Shown here: positions 1-10,649 of the stretch, in pieces
Layout: every line of letters begins with the position of its first letter
Position numbering within the stretch: position 1 is the stretch's first letter
Assembly (NCBI RefSeq): GCF_009793335.1
Contig: NZ_WING01000001.1
Coordinates: 2,108,001-2,172,000, forward strand
Origin: Actinomadura sp. J1-007
Lineage (GTDB): Bacteria; Actinomycetota; Actinomycetes; Streptosporangiales; Streptosporangiaceae
Direction of reading: 5' to 3'
DNA: 64,000 bases
Made by a program: the position numbers and the translations under genes
The notes under the pieces: generated by a model
Seen by the model: only the letters and a program-made list of their open reading frames with translations
Told to the model about the DNA's origin: nothing
Databases searched by the model: none

Positions 1-75
1 GACCGGGAGAGCGGGCCGCGCGGTGCCTACGCGGACCGGTACGAGGACGGCGTCCCGCAGGATAACGTCAAAGGC

Positions 76-876
76 GTGTCTCCCACCGGAACCGTCCTGA
101 CGGACAGGCTCGCCATCGAGATCGCCCGCCTGGGCGTCGTCGGCGAGTCGTCGGACGTGGGCACGCTGCACCGCGTCACCGAGCTGGCCTCGCGCGCCGT
201 CCCCGGTTGCGCGGGCGCGTCGAGCGTCCGCTGGGCGCTGCCGGCGGCCCACGCCGTCGCCGCGGACCCGAGCGCCGACCCCGGCTCCGCCCGCAACCCC
301 CGCGCCGCCGGCGGGTACGCCGACGACGAGCGGCCCGAGCCGCTCGCGTCCGCGTCCAGCCATCCCGACCTCGCCGAGCTGATCGACCGGCAGCTCTCGC
401 GCGGGCACGGGCCGGTCTACGACGTGGTGCTCAACCGCAGGATCGTGACGTCCGAGGACATCCTCGCCGAGGCGCGCTGGCCCGAGGCGACGGGCGACAT
501 GCTCCGCCGCGGGGTGCGCTGCTTCACCACCTCGCCGCACCTGAACAAGCCGGTCCTGGTGACCCTCACCCTGTACGGCGTGACGCCCCGCTCCCTCGGG
601 CCGGGCCAGCACGCGCTGGCGTCGCTGCTCGTCGCCCAGGGCAGCGCCGCGGTGACCAACTCCATGCAGTTCGACACCGTCCACAGGACGGCGATCCAGT
701 TGCAGGAGGCCGTCGAGTCCCGCGCGGTCGTCGACCAGGCCAAGGGCATCCTCATGCACGCCCTCGGCTGCGACGCCGACGAGGCGTTCGCGGAGATGAG
801 GCGCATCTCCCAGACGCGCCACGTCAAGCTCACCGCCCTGGCACAGCGCATCGTCGGTGACCAGGGACTCCGTTAG
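76..876 (+). CDS. GAF-ANTAR transcription antitermination regulator
   Basis: This 266-residue protein probably binds RNA through its ANTAR domain to allow read-through of terminators. The first ~200 residues look like a GAF-type sensory fold. The last ~60 residues are a clear ANTAR three-helix bundle (SRAVVDQAKGILMHALGC, then DADEAFAEMRRIS). This ANTAR arrangement is standard in actinobacteria. The start is the GTG at 76; the reading frame upstream is cut by the window edge, so a slightly different start is possible. A hairpin follows the stop. The next gene is a PAS/GAF/PP2C phosphatase, which suggests a stress-signalling neighbourhood. The ligand of the GAF domain cannot be read from the sequence. 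Confidence 0.88.
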   Translation: MSPTGTVLTDRLAIEIARLGVVGESSDVGTLHRVTELASRAVPGCAGASSVRWALPAAHAVAADPSADPGSARNPRAAGGYADDERPEPLASASSHPDLAELIDRQLSRGHGPVYDVVLNRRIVTSEDILAEARWPEATGDMLRRGVRCFTTSPHLNKPVLVTLTLYGVTPRSLGPGQHALASLLVAQGSAAVTNSMQFDTVHRTAIQLQEAVESRAVVDQAKGILMHALGCDADEAFAEMRRISQTRHVKLTALAQRIVGDQGLR

Positions 877-900
877 ACCACGGACCAGATCGAGAACTAG

Positions 901-920
901 GCCCGCCGGTCGCGGCGGGC
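901..920 (+). terminator. Hairpin terminator after the ANTAR gene
   Basis: A perfect 8-bp inverted repeat (GCCCGCCG / CGGCGGGC) with a 4-base loop lies 24 bases after the stop codon. It has no T tract, as is usual in high-GC actinomycetes. Confidence 0.55.
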
Positions 921-1017
921 ATAAGCTGCCCACTGCGGTCCCCGGCGACCGTGGAACCGCCGGGCCGGGGAACGATCGGGTCCGGTATGACCGTGCCCCC
1001 GGACCCAAGGAGCCCGA

Positions 1018-3252
1018 ATGCCCGACCAGCCCGACCAGCTGGAACCCGAGAGCGTCCTGCGGGAGATCGACGACCTGGAGGGCCGGATCGGCGAGCTCCG
1101 GCAGGCCGCCGGGATGCCCGAGCCCGACCTGCGGGTGACCCTCGACGCGGCCCTGGTCGAGCTGGAGCTGGCGCTGAGCGCGCTGCGCACGCTGGGCAGC
1201 GACCACAGCGCCGGGGCCGGCGGCTCGGCGGCGGCCGAGACCGAGCGCCGCGTGCTGCGCACGGTCTTCCAGGACGCCCCGGTCCCGCTGTTCGTGCTGG
1301 ACCGCGACACGAGCGTCCGGCGCGTCAACCGGCAGGCCGCGACGCTCCTCGGCACGTCCGCGGGCTACGTGTCGGGCAAGCAGTTCACGGCGTTCTGCGA
1401 TCTGGCCACGCGGGCGGCCCTGCGGTCGCAGCTCGCCGCGGTCGTGCGCACGGGCCTGCGGCGGCGCGTCCCGGTCCGGTTCCTCGGCCGCGACCAGCCG
1501 ATCGACGCCGTGGTCACGCTGGCCCGCGTCTGGATCCGCGGCGAGCCCGACCCCATGGTCGTCGCGGTCGCCGGGTCCAGCGGCGGCCCGGCCGCCGACT
1601 CCAAGGGCCCCGGCGCGGCGGCGCGCACGTCCGAGGCGGCGTCGGCCTCGGAGGCGAACGTCCCGCCCCCGGCCCCGTCGCGAGGCGGAATGCCTGACTC
1701 CGGGAAGCCGGGAGCCGCGAGCGGCGGCGCGGGCGGCGGCGGACAGGCGTCCGGAGGGCCCCGCCCTGGAGGGCCGGGGCGGCGGCAGGGCGGCGCGCAG
1801 GCGTCCGGAGCAGGAACGGGCACGTCCGGAGCGCAGGCGACGGCGGCGCTTCGAGGCGCCGGCGGCACGGGCTCCGCGCAGCGTGACGACGAGGCCGTCG
1901 CGACCGTCGTGCACCGGATGGACGTGCTCGCCACGGCGTGCGAGCTGCTGCTGGACGAGCCCGTTCTCAACGAGACCGTGGCGATGCGCAGGTGCGCCCG
2001 GCTGCTGGCGGCCGAGCTGTCCGACTGGGCGTTCATCGACATCGTCGGCCATGACCAGCCGCAGGGCCAGGCGCAGTCGCAGGCGCTGGCCCAGGCGCAG
2101 GGCGGCGGGGCGGAGCGGCGGGACCAGGCGCGGCCGCAGGGGGCCGGCCTGCGGCGGCAGGTGGTCATCGGTCCCGAGGACGAGCCCGCGCACGAGGCCG
2201 CCCGGACCCTGGAGGAGCTGGCGCCCGCGCCGGAGACGCTGCCGTACACGGTGTTCGCCACCGGGCAGAGCGCCCTGCGGCCCCACGCCGAGGACCTCGA
2301 CCTGCTCGGCACGTACCCGGACGGGCAGCCGGTACTGGCCCGGATCGGCGCCACGTCCGTGCTGTGCGTCCCGGTCGAGGACGGCGACCGGTGCATCGGC
2401 GCGATCACCCTGGCGGGCAGCGGCGAGCACGGACCGTTCGACCTGGTGGACCTCGGCGTCGTGCAGCGGCTCGGCCGCTACCTGGCGCTGATCATCCGGG
2501 CGTCCCGGCTGTACCGGCGGCGGGCGGAGGTCGCCGACACGCTCCAGTCCAGCCTGCTGCCGAAGGAGCTGCCCTCGATCCCGGGCGTCGCGCTCGGCGC
2601 CCGCTACATGACCGCGACGCACGGCGCGGAGGTCGGCGGCGACTTCTACGACGTGTTCCGCACGCGGGGCGGCGGCTGGGGCCTGGTGCTCGGCGACGTC
2701 TGCGGCAAGGGCGAGGACGCCGCCGCCGTCACCGCGACCGCCCGGCACTGCGTGCGGCTCGCGTCCCGCTGGAAGACCGAGCCCGCCGAGGTGCTGGGCC
2801 TGGTCAACGAGACGCTGCTGGACGAGGACCGGTTCGTGACCGCCGTCATGGCCGGGCTGTCCATGGACCACGACCGCGTCCAGGCCGTCCTCGGCACGGC
2901 CGGGCACCCGCCCGCGATCGTGGTCCGCGCGGACGGCCTGATCCGCACGGCGTCGCGGGGCGGCGTGCCGCTCGGCCTGTTCGACGACTTCGAGGCGGGT
3001 CTCGACACGATCGACCTGGGCGTCGGCGACACGCTGTTCCTGCATTCGGACGGCGTGCTGGACGCCTGCGACCTCTCGCGCGTCCAGTTCGGGCAAGAAC
3101 GCCTGCTGGAGTCGCTCGCCGCCCACGCCGCCGACTCCCTGGACGACATGCTGAACGCCGTCGAGCGGGCCCTGCTGGAGTTCTGCGACGGCGACCTGCG
3201 CGACGACGTGTCGATGCTCGCCCTCCGCGTCCTGCCGCCGACCCTGGCCTGA
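1018..3252 (+). CDS. PAS-GAF-PP2C (SpoIIE/RsbU-type) serine phosphatase
   Basis: This is a 744-residue signalling phosphatase of the kind that dephosphorylates anti-sigma-factor antagonists. A short helical N-terminus (1-60) is followed by a PAS domain (about 75-180), a Gly/Ala/Ser/Pro-rich disordered linker (about 185-290), a GAF domain (about 295-495, with a Gln/Ala-rich insertion) and a PP2C/SpoIIE domain (about 505-740). Metal-binding motifs are visible: GAEVGGDFYDVF, LGDVCGKGEDAA, FLHSDGVLDA and LRDDVSMLAL. The ATG at 1018 follows AAGGAG at 1006-1011. No RsbV/RsbW partner is adjacent, although an RsbW-like kinase-fold protein lies at 33.9 kb. The long linker is unusual, but such linkers vary freely in this family. 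Confidence 0.92.
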   Translation: MPDQPDQLEPESVLREIDDLEGRIGELRQAAGMPEPDLRVTLDAALVELELALSALRTLGSDHSAGAGGSAAAETERRVLRTVFQDAPVPLFVLDRDTSVRRVNRQAATLLGTSAGYVSGKQFTAFCDLATRAALRSQLAAVVRTGLRRRVPVRFLGRDQPIDAVVTLARVWIRGEPDPMVVAVAGSSGGPAADSKGPGAAARTSEAASASEANVPPPAPSRGGMPDSGKPGAASGGAGGGGQASGGPRPGGPGRRQGGAQASGAGTGTSGAQATAALRGAGGTGSAQRDDEAVATVVHRMDVLATACELLLDEPVLNETVAMRRCARLLAAELSDWAFIDIVGHDQPQGQAQSQALAQAQGGGAERRDQARPQGAGLRRQVVIGPEDEPAHEAARTLEELAPAPETLPYTVFATGQSALRPHAEDLDLLGTYPDGQPVLARIGATSVLCVPVEDGDRCIGAITLAGSGEHGPFDLVDLGVVQRLGRYLALIIRASRLYRRRAEVADTLQSSLLPKELPSIPGVALGARYMTATHGAEVGGDFYDVFRTRGGGWGLVLGDVCGKGEDAAAVTATARHCVRLASRWKTEPAEVLGLVNETLLDEDRFVTAVMAGLSMDHDRVQAVLGTAGHPPAIVVRADGLIRTASRGGVPLGLFDDFEAGLDTIDLGVGDTLFLHSDGVLDACDLSRVQFGQERLLESLAAHAADSLDDMLNAVERALLEFCDGDLRDDVSMLALRVLPPTLA

Positions 3253-3271
3253 CCCCGCGCCCCGTACCGGC

Positions 3272-3309
3272 ACGGCACGGCACGGACGCCACGGCACGGC
3301 GCGGACGCC
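3272..3309 (+). repeat. Two-copy 19-bp tandem repeat
   Basis: ACGGCACGGCACGGACGCC at 3272-3290 is followed directly by a copy with one change at 3291-3309. It lies in the gap after the phosphatase gene. Confidence 0.6.
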
Positions 3310-3409
3310 ACGGGCGGTACGGCGGGGAAGGGCTCTAACCCCCGGTCGGGGGCCTGGTGTGGTCAGGACGGTTCGACTGATCACCCGACTTCGGGGTAGA
3401 TCGGCCGAC

Positions 3410-4036
3410 ATGAGCAGCGACTCCAAGCCCCGCAACGAGACCGAGCACGAACGGCTCGACCGGCAGTTGATGGAGCTGCTCCAAGGGTTCCGCGTGGCGG
3501 TCACCGGCGTGCAGGTGCTGTTCGCGTTCCTGCTGACCGTGCCGTTCGCGGTCGGGTTCAAGAGCGTGGACGACTCGGGGCGGGCGCTGTTCTACGTGGC
3601 GCTGTTCGGGGCGGCGTCCGCGTCGATCTGCTTCATCGCGCCGGTGTTCCAGCACCGGATCCTGTTCCAGCTCGGGCAGAAGCCGCTGCTGATCCGCCGC
3701 GCCAACCGCTTCGGCATCGTCGGCGCGCTCGCGCTGGCGGTCTCGATCACGGCCGCGACGGCGCTGATCATCGAGACGCTGGTGTCGGACGGGGCGGCCG
3801 TCGTCGCGGGGGCGGCGATCGCCGTGCTGGCCTCGTGGGCGTGGTTCGTCCAGCCGCTGCTGAGCCGCCGCACCGCCAACGGCCTGAGGGCCTCGGAGCT
3901 GCCGAACGACCCCGACGGCCTGGCCGACACCAACGATCCGGACGGCCCGGCCCCGGCTCCCGGGGACGGCCTGGGCGGGCGTTCGGACCTGACCGACCGG
4001 ACCGGCGCCGGGAGCGGCGCGCTCGGCGACGACTGA
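3410..4036 (+). CDS. DUF6328 family membrane protein
   Basis: This 208-residue membrane protein has no known function. The N-terminus is charged (NETEHERLDRQLMELLQGFR). Four hydrophobic segments follow: GVQVLFAFLLTVPFAVGF, FYVALFGAASASICFIAPV, IVGALALAVSITAATALII and VVAGAAIAVLASWAWFV. The C-terminal ~45 residues are Asp/Gly/Pro-rich and probably disordered. The pattern of a conserved RVAVTGVQVLFAFLL segment and four TMs is that of DUF6328. The ATG at 3410 is preferred over a GTG at 3359 because the conserved region begins just after it. The gene is convergent with proS and shares a strong hairpin with it. Confidence 0.8.
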   Translation: MSSDSKPRNETEHERLDRQLMELLQGFRVAVTGVQVLFAFLLTVPFAVGFKSVDDSGRALFYVALFGAASASICFIAPVFQHRILFQLGQKPLLIRRANRFGIVGALALAVSITAATALIIETLVSDGAAVVAGAAIAVLASWAWFVQPLLSRRTANGLRASELPNDPDGLADTNDPDGPAPAPGDGLGGRSDLTDRTGAGSGALGDD

Positions 4037-4065
4037 GCGCCGGCGGCCCCGCGGGCCGCCGGCGC
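4037..4065. terminator. Bidirectional hairpin between DUF6328 and proS
   Basis: A perfect 13-bp stem (GCGCCGGCGGCCC / GGGCCGCCGGCGC) with a 3-base loop starts right after the DUF6328 stop. It ends 20 bases before the 3' end of the reverse-strand proS. Confidence 0.65.
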
Positions 4066-4084
4066 CCGGTGCGCGGCTTCCGGG

Positions 4085-5650
<1,566 letters not shown>

Positions 5651-7375
5651 ATGCGCTGGTCCCAGATGCACGTGCCCACGCTCCGCGACGACCCGGCCGA
5701 GGCGGACGCGGCCGGCCACCGGCTGCTGCTGCGCGCGGGGTACGTCCGCCGGCTGGCGGCCGGCCACTACTCGCTGCTGCCGCTCGCCGTACGGGTCCGC
5801 GCGAAGATCATGGCGATCGTCCGGTCCGAGATGGACGCGATGGGCGCGCAGGAGATGCTGCTCCCGGCCCTGCACCCGGCGGAGCCGTGGCGGCGGTCGG
5901 GCCGCTGGGAGCTGATGGGGCAGGAGATGTTCCGGCTGCACGACCGGCGGGGCGCCGACCACGCCCTCGGCATGACGCACGAGGAGATCTTCGCGACGGT
6001 CGCGCGGGAGATCGGCTCGTACCGGCGGCTGCCGCAGCAGTGGTACCAGTTCCAGACCAAGTTCCGGGACGAGCCGCGCCCGAAGGGCGGGCTGATGCGC
6101 ACCCGCGAGTTCACGATGAAGGACGCCTACAGCTTCGACCTCGACCGGGACGGGCTGGACGCCTCGTTCGCCGCCTACCACGCGGCGTACACGCGGATCT
6201 TCGAGCGGCTCGGCATCCCGGCGCTGCCGGTGGAGGCGTCCAGCGGCACGATGGGCGGCGCGGGCTCGACCGAGTTCATGTGCCCGGCCGAGGTCGGCGA
6301 GGACCTGATCGTCCACTCCCCCGCCTGCGGCTACGCCGCGAACGTCGAGCGCGCCACGTCCCGGCTGCCGGAGGCGGACGACGGCCCGGGGCTCGCCGCG
6401 CCCGAGCCGTTCGACACCCCGGGCGTGCGGACGATCGGCGACCTCGCCGCGGGTTTCGGCGCGCAGGCGGCGGCCGACCGGCAGATCAAGACGCTGGTGT
6501 ACGTCCTGGACGGCCGCCTCACGCTGGTGCTGCTGCGCGGCGACCACGCCCTCAACGAGCAGAAGCTGGTGGACGCGACGGGGGCGGCCGAGCTCCGTCC
6601 GGCGCATCCGGACGAGATCAAGGAAAGCCTCGGCGCGTTCCCCGGCAGCCTCGGCGCGGTCGGCGTGACCGGCCCGCCCGTCCTCGCGGACGAGGCGCTG
6701 CGCGGGCGCCGCGCCATGGTGACCGGCGCCAACATCGACGACGTGCACCTGCGCGGTGTGGACGTCGAACGGGACATCGCCGTCGGGACCTGGGCCGACC
6801 TGCGGGAGGTCGCGGCCGGGGAGCCCTGCGTCCGCTGCGGGGAGCCGCTGCTGGTCGAACGGGCCATCGAGGTCGGGCACATCTTCAAGCTCGGCGACCG
6901 CTACGCGCGGGCGCTCGGCGCGGAGGTGCTCGGCCCGGACGGCGAGCGCGTCCCCCTCGTCATGGGCAGCTACGGCATCGGGATCGAACGGGCCATGGCC
7001 ACGATCGTGGAGGTCCACCACGACGACCGCGGCATCGTGTGGCCGGTGGCGGTCGCGCCGTTCACGGTCGCGGTCGTGCTCGCCCAGCCGGGCGACGCGG
7101 AGGTGACGGCCGCCGGAGAGTCGCTCTACGCGGCGCTCGGCGCGGCGGGGGTGGAGGTCGTGATCGACGACCGCGACGAGCGGGCGGGCGTGAAGTTCCG
7201 CGACGCCGAGCTGACCGGCATCCCGTACCGGGTGACGGTCGGCCGCCGCGGGCTCGCGGACGGCACCGCCGAGATCACCGCCCGTGCGACCGGCGACACG
7301 GTCAAGGCGCCGCTGGACGAGGTCGTCGCACGGCTGCGGGAGAAGATCGGGCGGCCGCGGGAGAAAAGGGTTTGA
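5651..7375 (+). CDS. proS: Prolyl-tRNA synthetase, bacterial type with editing insertion
   Basis: This 574-residue enzyme is the canonical bacterial ProRS. Class II motif 2 is FRDEPRPKGGLMRTREFTMK and motif 3 is GSYGIGIERAMATI. Between them, about residues 230-385, lies the YbaK-like INS domain that edits misacylated Ala-tRNA-Pro (GDHALNEQKLVDA, then GANIDDVHLRGVD). The anticodon-binding domain forms the C-terminus (VVIDDRDERAGVKFRDAEL). It is unrelated in subtype to the ProRS encoded divergently upstream. The ATG at 5651 is the first in frame and gives normal family length. The next gene, an ABC-F ATPase, starts 80 bases downstream. Confidence 0.94.
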   Translation: MRWSQMHVPTLRDDPAEADAAGHRLLLRAGYVRRLAAGHYSLLPLAVRVRAKIMAIVRSEMDAMGAQEMLLPALHPAEPWRRSGRWELMGQEMFRLHDRRGADHALGMTHEEIFATVAREIGSYRRLPQQWYQFQTKFRDEPRPKGGLMRTREFTMKDAYSFDLDRDGLDASFAAYHAAYTRIFERLGIPALPVEASSGTMGGAGSTEFMCPAEVGEDLIVHSPACGYAANVERATSRLPEADDGPGLAAPEPFDTPGVRTIGDLAAGFGAQAAADRQIKTLVYVLDGRLTLVLLRGDHALNEQKLVDATGAAELRPAHPDEIKESLGAFPGSLGAVGVTGPPVLADEALRGRRAMVTGANIDDVHLRGVDVERDIAVGTWADLREVAAGEPCVRCGEPLLVERAIEVGHIFKLGDRYARALGAEVLGPDGERVPLVMGSYGIGIERAMATIVEVHHDDRGIVWPVAVAPFTVAVVLAQPGDAEVTAAGESLYAALGAAGVEVVIDDRDERAGVKFRDAELTGIPYRVTVGRRGLADGTAEITARATGDTVKAPLDEVVARLREKIGRPREKRV

Positions 7376-7454
7376 CCCGTCCGGCCGCCCGTTCCCAGAC
7401 TCGGGGGCGTGGCCGCGCCCGGACGGGGCGGCACGACGCGAGAGGGGCGCGGCG

Positions 7455-9098
7455 GTGGGGCACGTAGAGGTCGGGCACGTCAGCCATACGCTGCCCGACG
7501 GGCGGACCCTGCTGAGCGACGTCTCGTTCCGGGTGGGCGAGGGCGTCACGGCGGCGCTCGTCGGTCCGAACGGCGCGGGCAAGACCACGCTGCTGAGACT
7601 GATCGCCGGGGACCTCCAGCCGCAGGAGGGCACGACCGCGCACAGCGGCGGGCTCGGCGTGATGCGGCAGTTCGTCGGCAACGTGCGCGACGAGTCGTCC
7701 GTCCACGACCTGCTGCTGGGCACGGCGCCCGAGCCGGTGCGGGCGGCGGCGGCCACGCTGGAGGCGGCGGAGCTCGCGATGATGGAGCGCGACGACGAGC
7801 CGGCGCAGATGCGCTACGCGACCGCGCTGACGGGGTGGGGCGACGCGGGCGGCTACGAGGCCGAGGTGCTGTGGGACGCGTGCTGCGTCGCGGCGCTCGG
7901 CGTCCCGTACGAGCGGTGCCGGTGGCGCGAGGTCAAGACGCTGTCGGGCGGGGAGCAGAAACGGCTCGTCCTCGAAGCGCTGCTGCGGGGTCCCGCCGAG
8001 GTCCTGCTGCTCGACGAGCCCGACAACTACCTCGACGTCCCCGGCAAGCTGTGGCTGGAGGAACGGCTCCGCGAGACCGCCAAGACCGTTCTGCTGGTCT
8101 CGCACGACCGCGAGCTGCTCGACCGGGCCGCCGACCGGATCGTGACGGTCGAGGCCGGGCAGGTCTGGGTGCACGGCGGGCGGTTCTCCACCTACGCCGA
8201 GGCGCGCCGCGACCGCAACGAGCGGCTGGAGGAGCTGCGGCGCCGCTGGGACGAGGAGCACGCCAAGCTGAAGCAGCTCGTCACCATGCTCAAGCAGAAG
8301 GCCGCCTACAACAGCGACATGGCGCCCCGCTACCAGGCGGCGCAGACGCGGCTGCGGCGGTTCGAGGAGGCCGGTCCGCCGGAGATCCCGCCGCGCGACC
8401 AGACGATCAAGATGCGGCTGCGCGGCGGCCGCACCGGCAAGCGCGCCGTGATCTGCGAGGGGCTGGAGCTGACCGGCCTGATGAAGCCGTTCGACGTCGA
8501 GGTCTGGTACGGCGAGCGCGTCGCGGTGCTGGGCTCGAACGGCTCGGGCAAGTCGCACTTCCTGCGGCTGCTCGCGGGCGTGGCCGAGGTCCTGCCGCGC
8601 GGCGCGACGCCGGTCGCGCCGGTCGCGCACTCGGGGACCGGACGGCTCGGGGCGCGGGTCGTGCCGGGCCTGTTCGCGCAGACCCACGCGCGGCCGGACC
8701 TCGCCGGGCGCACCCCCTGCGAGATCGTGATGACCGAGCACGCGCGGCTGCGCAACGACGCGATGGCGGCGCTGGCCCGCTACGAGCTCCAGGTGTGCGC
8801 CGAGCAGCCGTTCGAGACGCTGTCGGGCGGCCAGCAGGCGCGCCTCCAGATCCTGCTGCTGGAGCTGGGCGGCGCCACGCTGCTGCTGCTCGACGAGCCG
8901 ACCGACAACCTGGACCTGGCGAGCGCCGAGGCGTTGCAGGAGGGCCTGGAGTCGTACGAGGGGACGGTGCTCGCGGTGACGCACGACCGGTGGTTCGCGC
9001 GCTCGTTCGACCGCTTCCTGGTGTTCGGCGGCGACGGCTCCGTCTACGAGTCGGCCGACCCGGTGTGGGACGAGTCGAGGGTGACGCGGGCCCGCTGA
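7455..9098 (+). CDS. ABC-F family ATP-binding protein
   Basis: This is a 547-residue protein with two ATPase domains and no membrane segments. ABC-F proteins act on the ribosome as translation factors or antibiotic-protection proteins. Domain 1 has Walker A GPNGAGKTT, signature LSGGEQKR and Walker B VLLLDEPDNYLD. Domain 2 has GSNGSGKSH, LSGGQQAR and LLLLDEPTDNLD. The charged linker helix pair (RNERLEELRRRWDEEHAKLK) lies between them. The start is GTG 7455, preceded by GAGAGGGG; an open frame upstream overlaps proS and is not used. Resistance versus housekeeping function cannot be decided from the sequence. Confidence 0.9.
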   Translation: MGHVEVGHVSHTLPDGRTLLSDVSFRVGEGVTAALVGPNGAGKTTLLRLIAGDLQPQEGTTAHSGGLGVMRQFVGNVRDESSVHDLLLGTAPEPVRAAAATLEAAELAMMERDDEPAQMRYATALTGWGDAGGYEAEVLWDACCVAALGVPYERCRWREVKTLSGGEQKRLVLEALLRGPAEVLLLDEPDNYLDVPGKLWLEERLRETAKTVLLVSHDRELLDRAADRIVTVEAGQVWVHGGRFSTYAEARRDRNERLEELRRRWDEEHAKLKQLVTMLKQKAAYNSDMAPRYQAAQTRLRRFEEAGPPEIPPRDQTIKMRLRGGRTGKRAVICEGLELTGLMKPFDVEVWYGERVAVLGSNGSGKSHFLRLLAGVAEVLPRGATPVAPVAHSGTGRLGARVVPGLFAQTHARPDLAGRTPCEIVMTEHARLRNDAMAALARYELQVCAEQPFETLSGGQQARLQILLLELGGATLLLLDEPTDNLDLASAEALQEGLESYEGTVLAVTHDRWFARSFDRFLVFGGDGSVYESADPVWDESRVTRAR

Positions 9099-9115
9099 CC
9101 GCGAACGCGGCGGCG

Positions 9116-9143
9116 CCGGTGGGGAACGGGCCCGTTCACCCGG
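9116..9143. terminator. Imperfect hairpin between convergent ABC-F and VanW genes
   Basis: The arms GGGGAACGGG and CCCGTTCACCC pair around the centre with one mismatch. The repeat fills the gap between the two convergent genes. Confidence 0.45.
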
Positions 9144-10085
9144 TCAGACGCACTTGAGCCTGGTCTGCGACTGGTAGACGGTGTGGAACTTCTCGCGCCG
9201 CACCTCGCGGCCGTTGCTCGACAGCATCCGCCACACGTCGATCTCGAAGCCGCGCCCGCCCCGCGACGGCACGCACTTGCTGCCGTGGTCGGTCGCCGAG
9301 TCGAACGCGGTGAACCCGTACGGCTTGGACGTCCTGGACCGCACGTCGTAGCGGCGCGTCCCCCACAGCCGGATGGTGAGCGAGTCGCCGGTGAACTCGG
9401 AGGTGATCGCCACCGGGCGGCCCGAGTCGTTCCGCCAGGTGAGGTCGAGGCTCGGGTAGGCGACGGCGGCCTCGCGGCCCTTGGGGTACTCGGGCATCCA
9501 CAGGCCGTGCGCCCGCGCGTCGCGGATCTGGAGGCCCGCCTCGAAGACCGCGTTGTAGAGGGTCGTGGAGACCTGGCAGATGCCGCCGCCGAGGTCGTTC
9601 ACCAGGCGCGAGCCGACGATCGTCGGCGCCGGGACGTAGCCGCGCCGCTTGGTGCGCGGCCCGACCACGCGGTTGAACGAGAACGTCCTGCCGGGCTGCA
9701 CGACCAGGCCGTCCAGCACGCGCGCGGCGATCTCGATGTTGCGCACGCGCGGCTCGCCGGGCGTGAACCGCGTGGTGAACGAGCTGATCTCCCGCGTCGC
9801 GCCCGCCGCCCGCATCCGCGGCGTCACGCGCGCGGCCGCCCGGTCGGCGGGGGCGGCCACGGCCCGCGCCCGGTTCCGCTCGGCCGCGGACGCGCCGGTC
9901 TCGCGGGGCACCATGAGGTACGCGCCGAGCAGGACCATCGTCACCAGCAGCGAGACGGCCACGAACGGCCACCACCGCACGGCGCACTCCGGCAGTCCGG
10001 GCTGGTCGCCGCGCCACCGCCGGTACCGGCCGCGCTGCGCCCGCGCGACGTTCCGGGCTCGACGAGCACGCGCCACGGACCACAC
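9144..10085 (-). CDS. VanW family protein, membrane-anchored
   Basis: This is a 313-residue protein with a basic N-terminus and one membrane segment (WPFVAVSLLVTMVLLGAYLMV, about residues 38-58). The VanW domain follows outside the membrane. The family signature is clear: PGRTFSFNRVVGPRTKRRGY and LGGGICQVSTTLYNAVFEAG. VanW proteins occur in some vancomycin-resistance clusters, but their biochemical role is unknown and most are chromosomal. No vanHAX-like genes are nearby, so a resistance function is not implied. The start is the GTG at 10083-10085. The 560-base region upstream is non-coding and repeat-rich. Confidence 0.88.
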   Translation of the reverse strand: MWSVARARRARNVARAQRGRYRRWRGDQPGLPECAVRWWPFVAVSLLVTMVLLGAYLMVPRETGASAAERNRARAVAAPADRAAARVTPRMRAAGATREISSFTTRFTPGEPRVRNIEIAARVLDGLVVQPGRTFSFNRVVGPRTKRRGYVPAPTIVGSRLVNDLGGGICQVSTTLYNAVFEAGLQIRDARAHGLWMPEYPKGREAAVAYPSLDLTWRNDSGRPVAITSEFTGDSLTIRLWGTRRYDVRSRTSKPYGFTAFDSATDHGSKCVPSRGGRGFEIDVWRMLSSNGREVRREKFHTVYQSQTRLKCV

Positions 10086-10386
10086 CCCCAGAAGTCGATC
10101 TTCCGCACCCTACGCAGTCAACGGCCGCGTCACACGGGCTCGGAGCTGCCCGGACGGGACTGTGACGATCCTTACAGCGACCTGACAACGAGTGCGGGCA
10201 GGTCGAGCGCTCCTTTGCCCAACGCCCACGAGCAACAGACCGCGACCAACCCAACACGCTCAGCAACCAAACCTCCCACATCGCAACCCCAAACCCCAAC
10301 CCAACAAGCCAACTCCCCACCCCGAAGCGTCCGCGAAGCCCAGAGCGCGCGAAAGCGGGGACGCCACACGGGACGGGCGCACGGAA

Positions 10387-10441
10387 GCCCGGGAGCGGCG
10401 GCCCGGGAGCGGCGGCCCGGGAGCGGCGGCCCGGGAGCGGG
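10387..10441. repeat. 14-bp tandem repeat, about four copies
   Basis: The unit GCCCGGGAGCGGCG occurs perfectly three times (10387, 10401, 10415) and once truncated (10429-10441). The period is not a multiple of three, and each unit contains the palindrome CCCGGG. Confidence 0.85.
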
Positions 10442-10525
10442 GGCGCGACGCAGGACGGGGCACGCGGAGGCCCGGGGCGTGGGCGGAGAGCGCGCGAAAC
10501 CGCAGGGCAGGGCGCGCGGCGAGGA

Positions 10526-10544
10526 GGGCGGGAGGGGACGGGGG
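10526..10544 (+). other. G-quadruplex-type motif
   Basis: Four runs of three or more G are separated by loops of 1, 1 and 2 bases (GGGCGGGAGGGGACGGGGG). This meets the usual sequence rule for an intramolecular G-quadruplex. No formation is demonstrated. Confidence 0.5.
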
Positions 10545-10649
10545 CGCGAGGCGGGCGCGCAAAAGCGGGGGCGGGGGCGGGCCGCGCGGAGAGGCGGGAT
10601 TGGGCCGGGGCCGGGGGACGGGCCCTGGGCTCAGCGGCGGGTCAGCGGG

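Larger units (their letters stand above)
10086..10649. other. Non-coding, compositionally two-faced intergenic region
   Basis: No gene is supported in these 564 bases. From about 10220 to 10330 the top strand is rich in A and C, with very few G or T. From about 10350 to 10640 it turns strongly G-rich. This second part contains a 14-bp tandem repeat and several G runs. The region separates VanW (transcribed leftward) from DUF6158 (also leftward). Small open frames here have no ribosome binding site and no recognisable protein features. Confidence 0.7.

Noticed and set aside
9144..10085. Glycopeptide resistance locus around the VanW-like gene
   Set aside because: No vanH, vanA-type ligase, vanX or VanRS genes are present; VanW domains are widespread without resistance.
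10172..10369. 65-codon reverse-strand open frame in the repeat-rich gap
   Set aside because: No ribosome binding site; its Trp/Gly/Val content just reflects the A/C-rich top strand.
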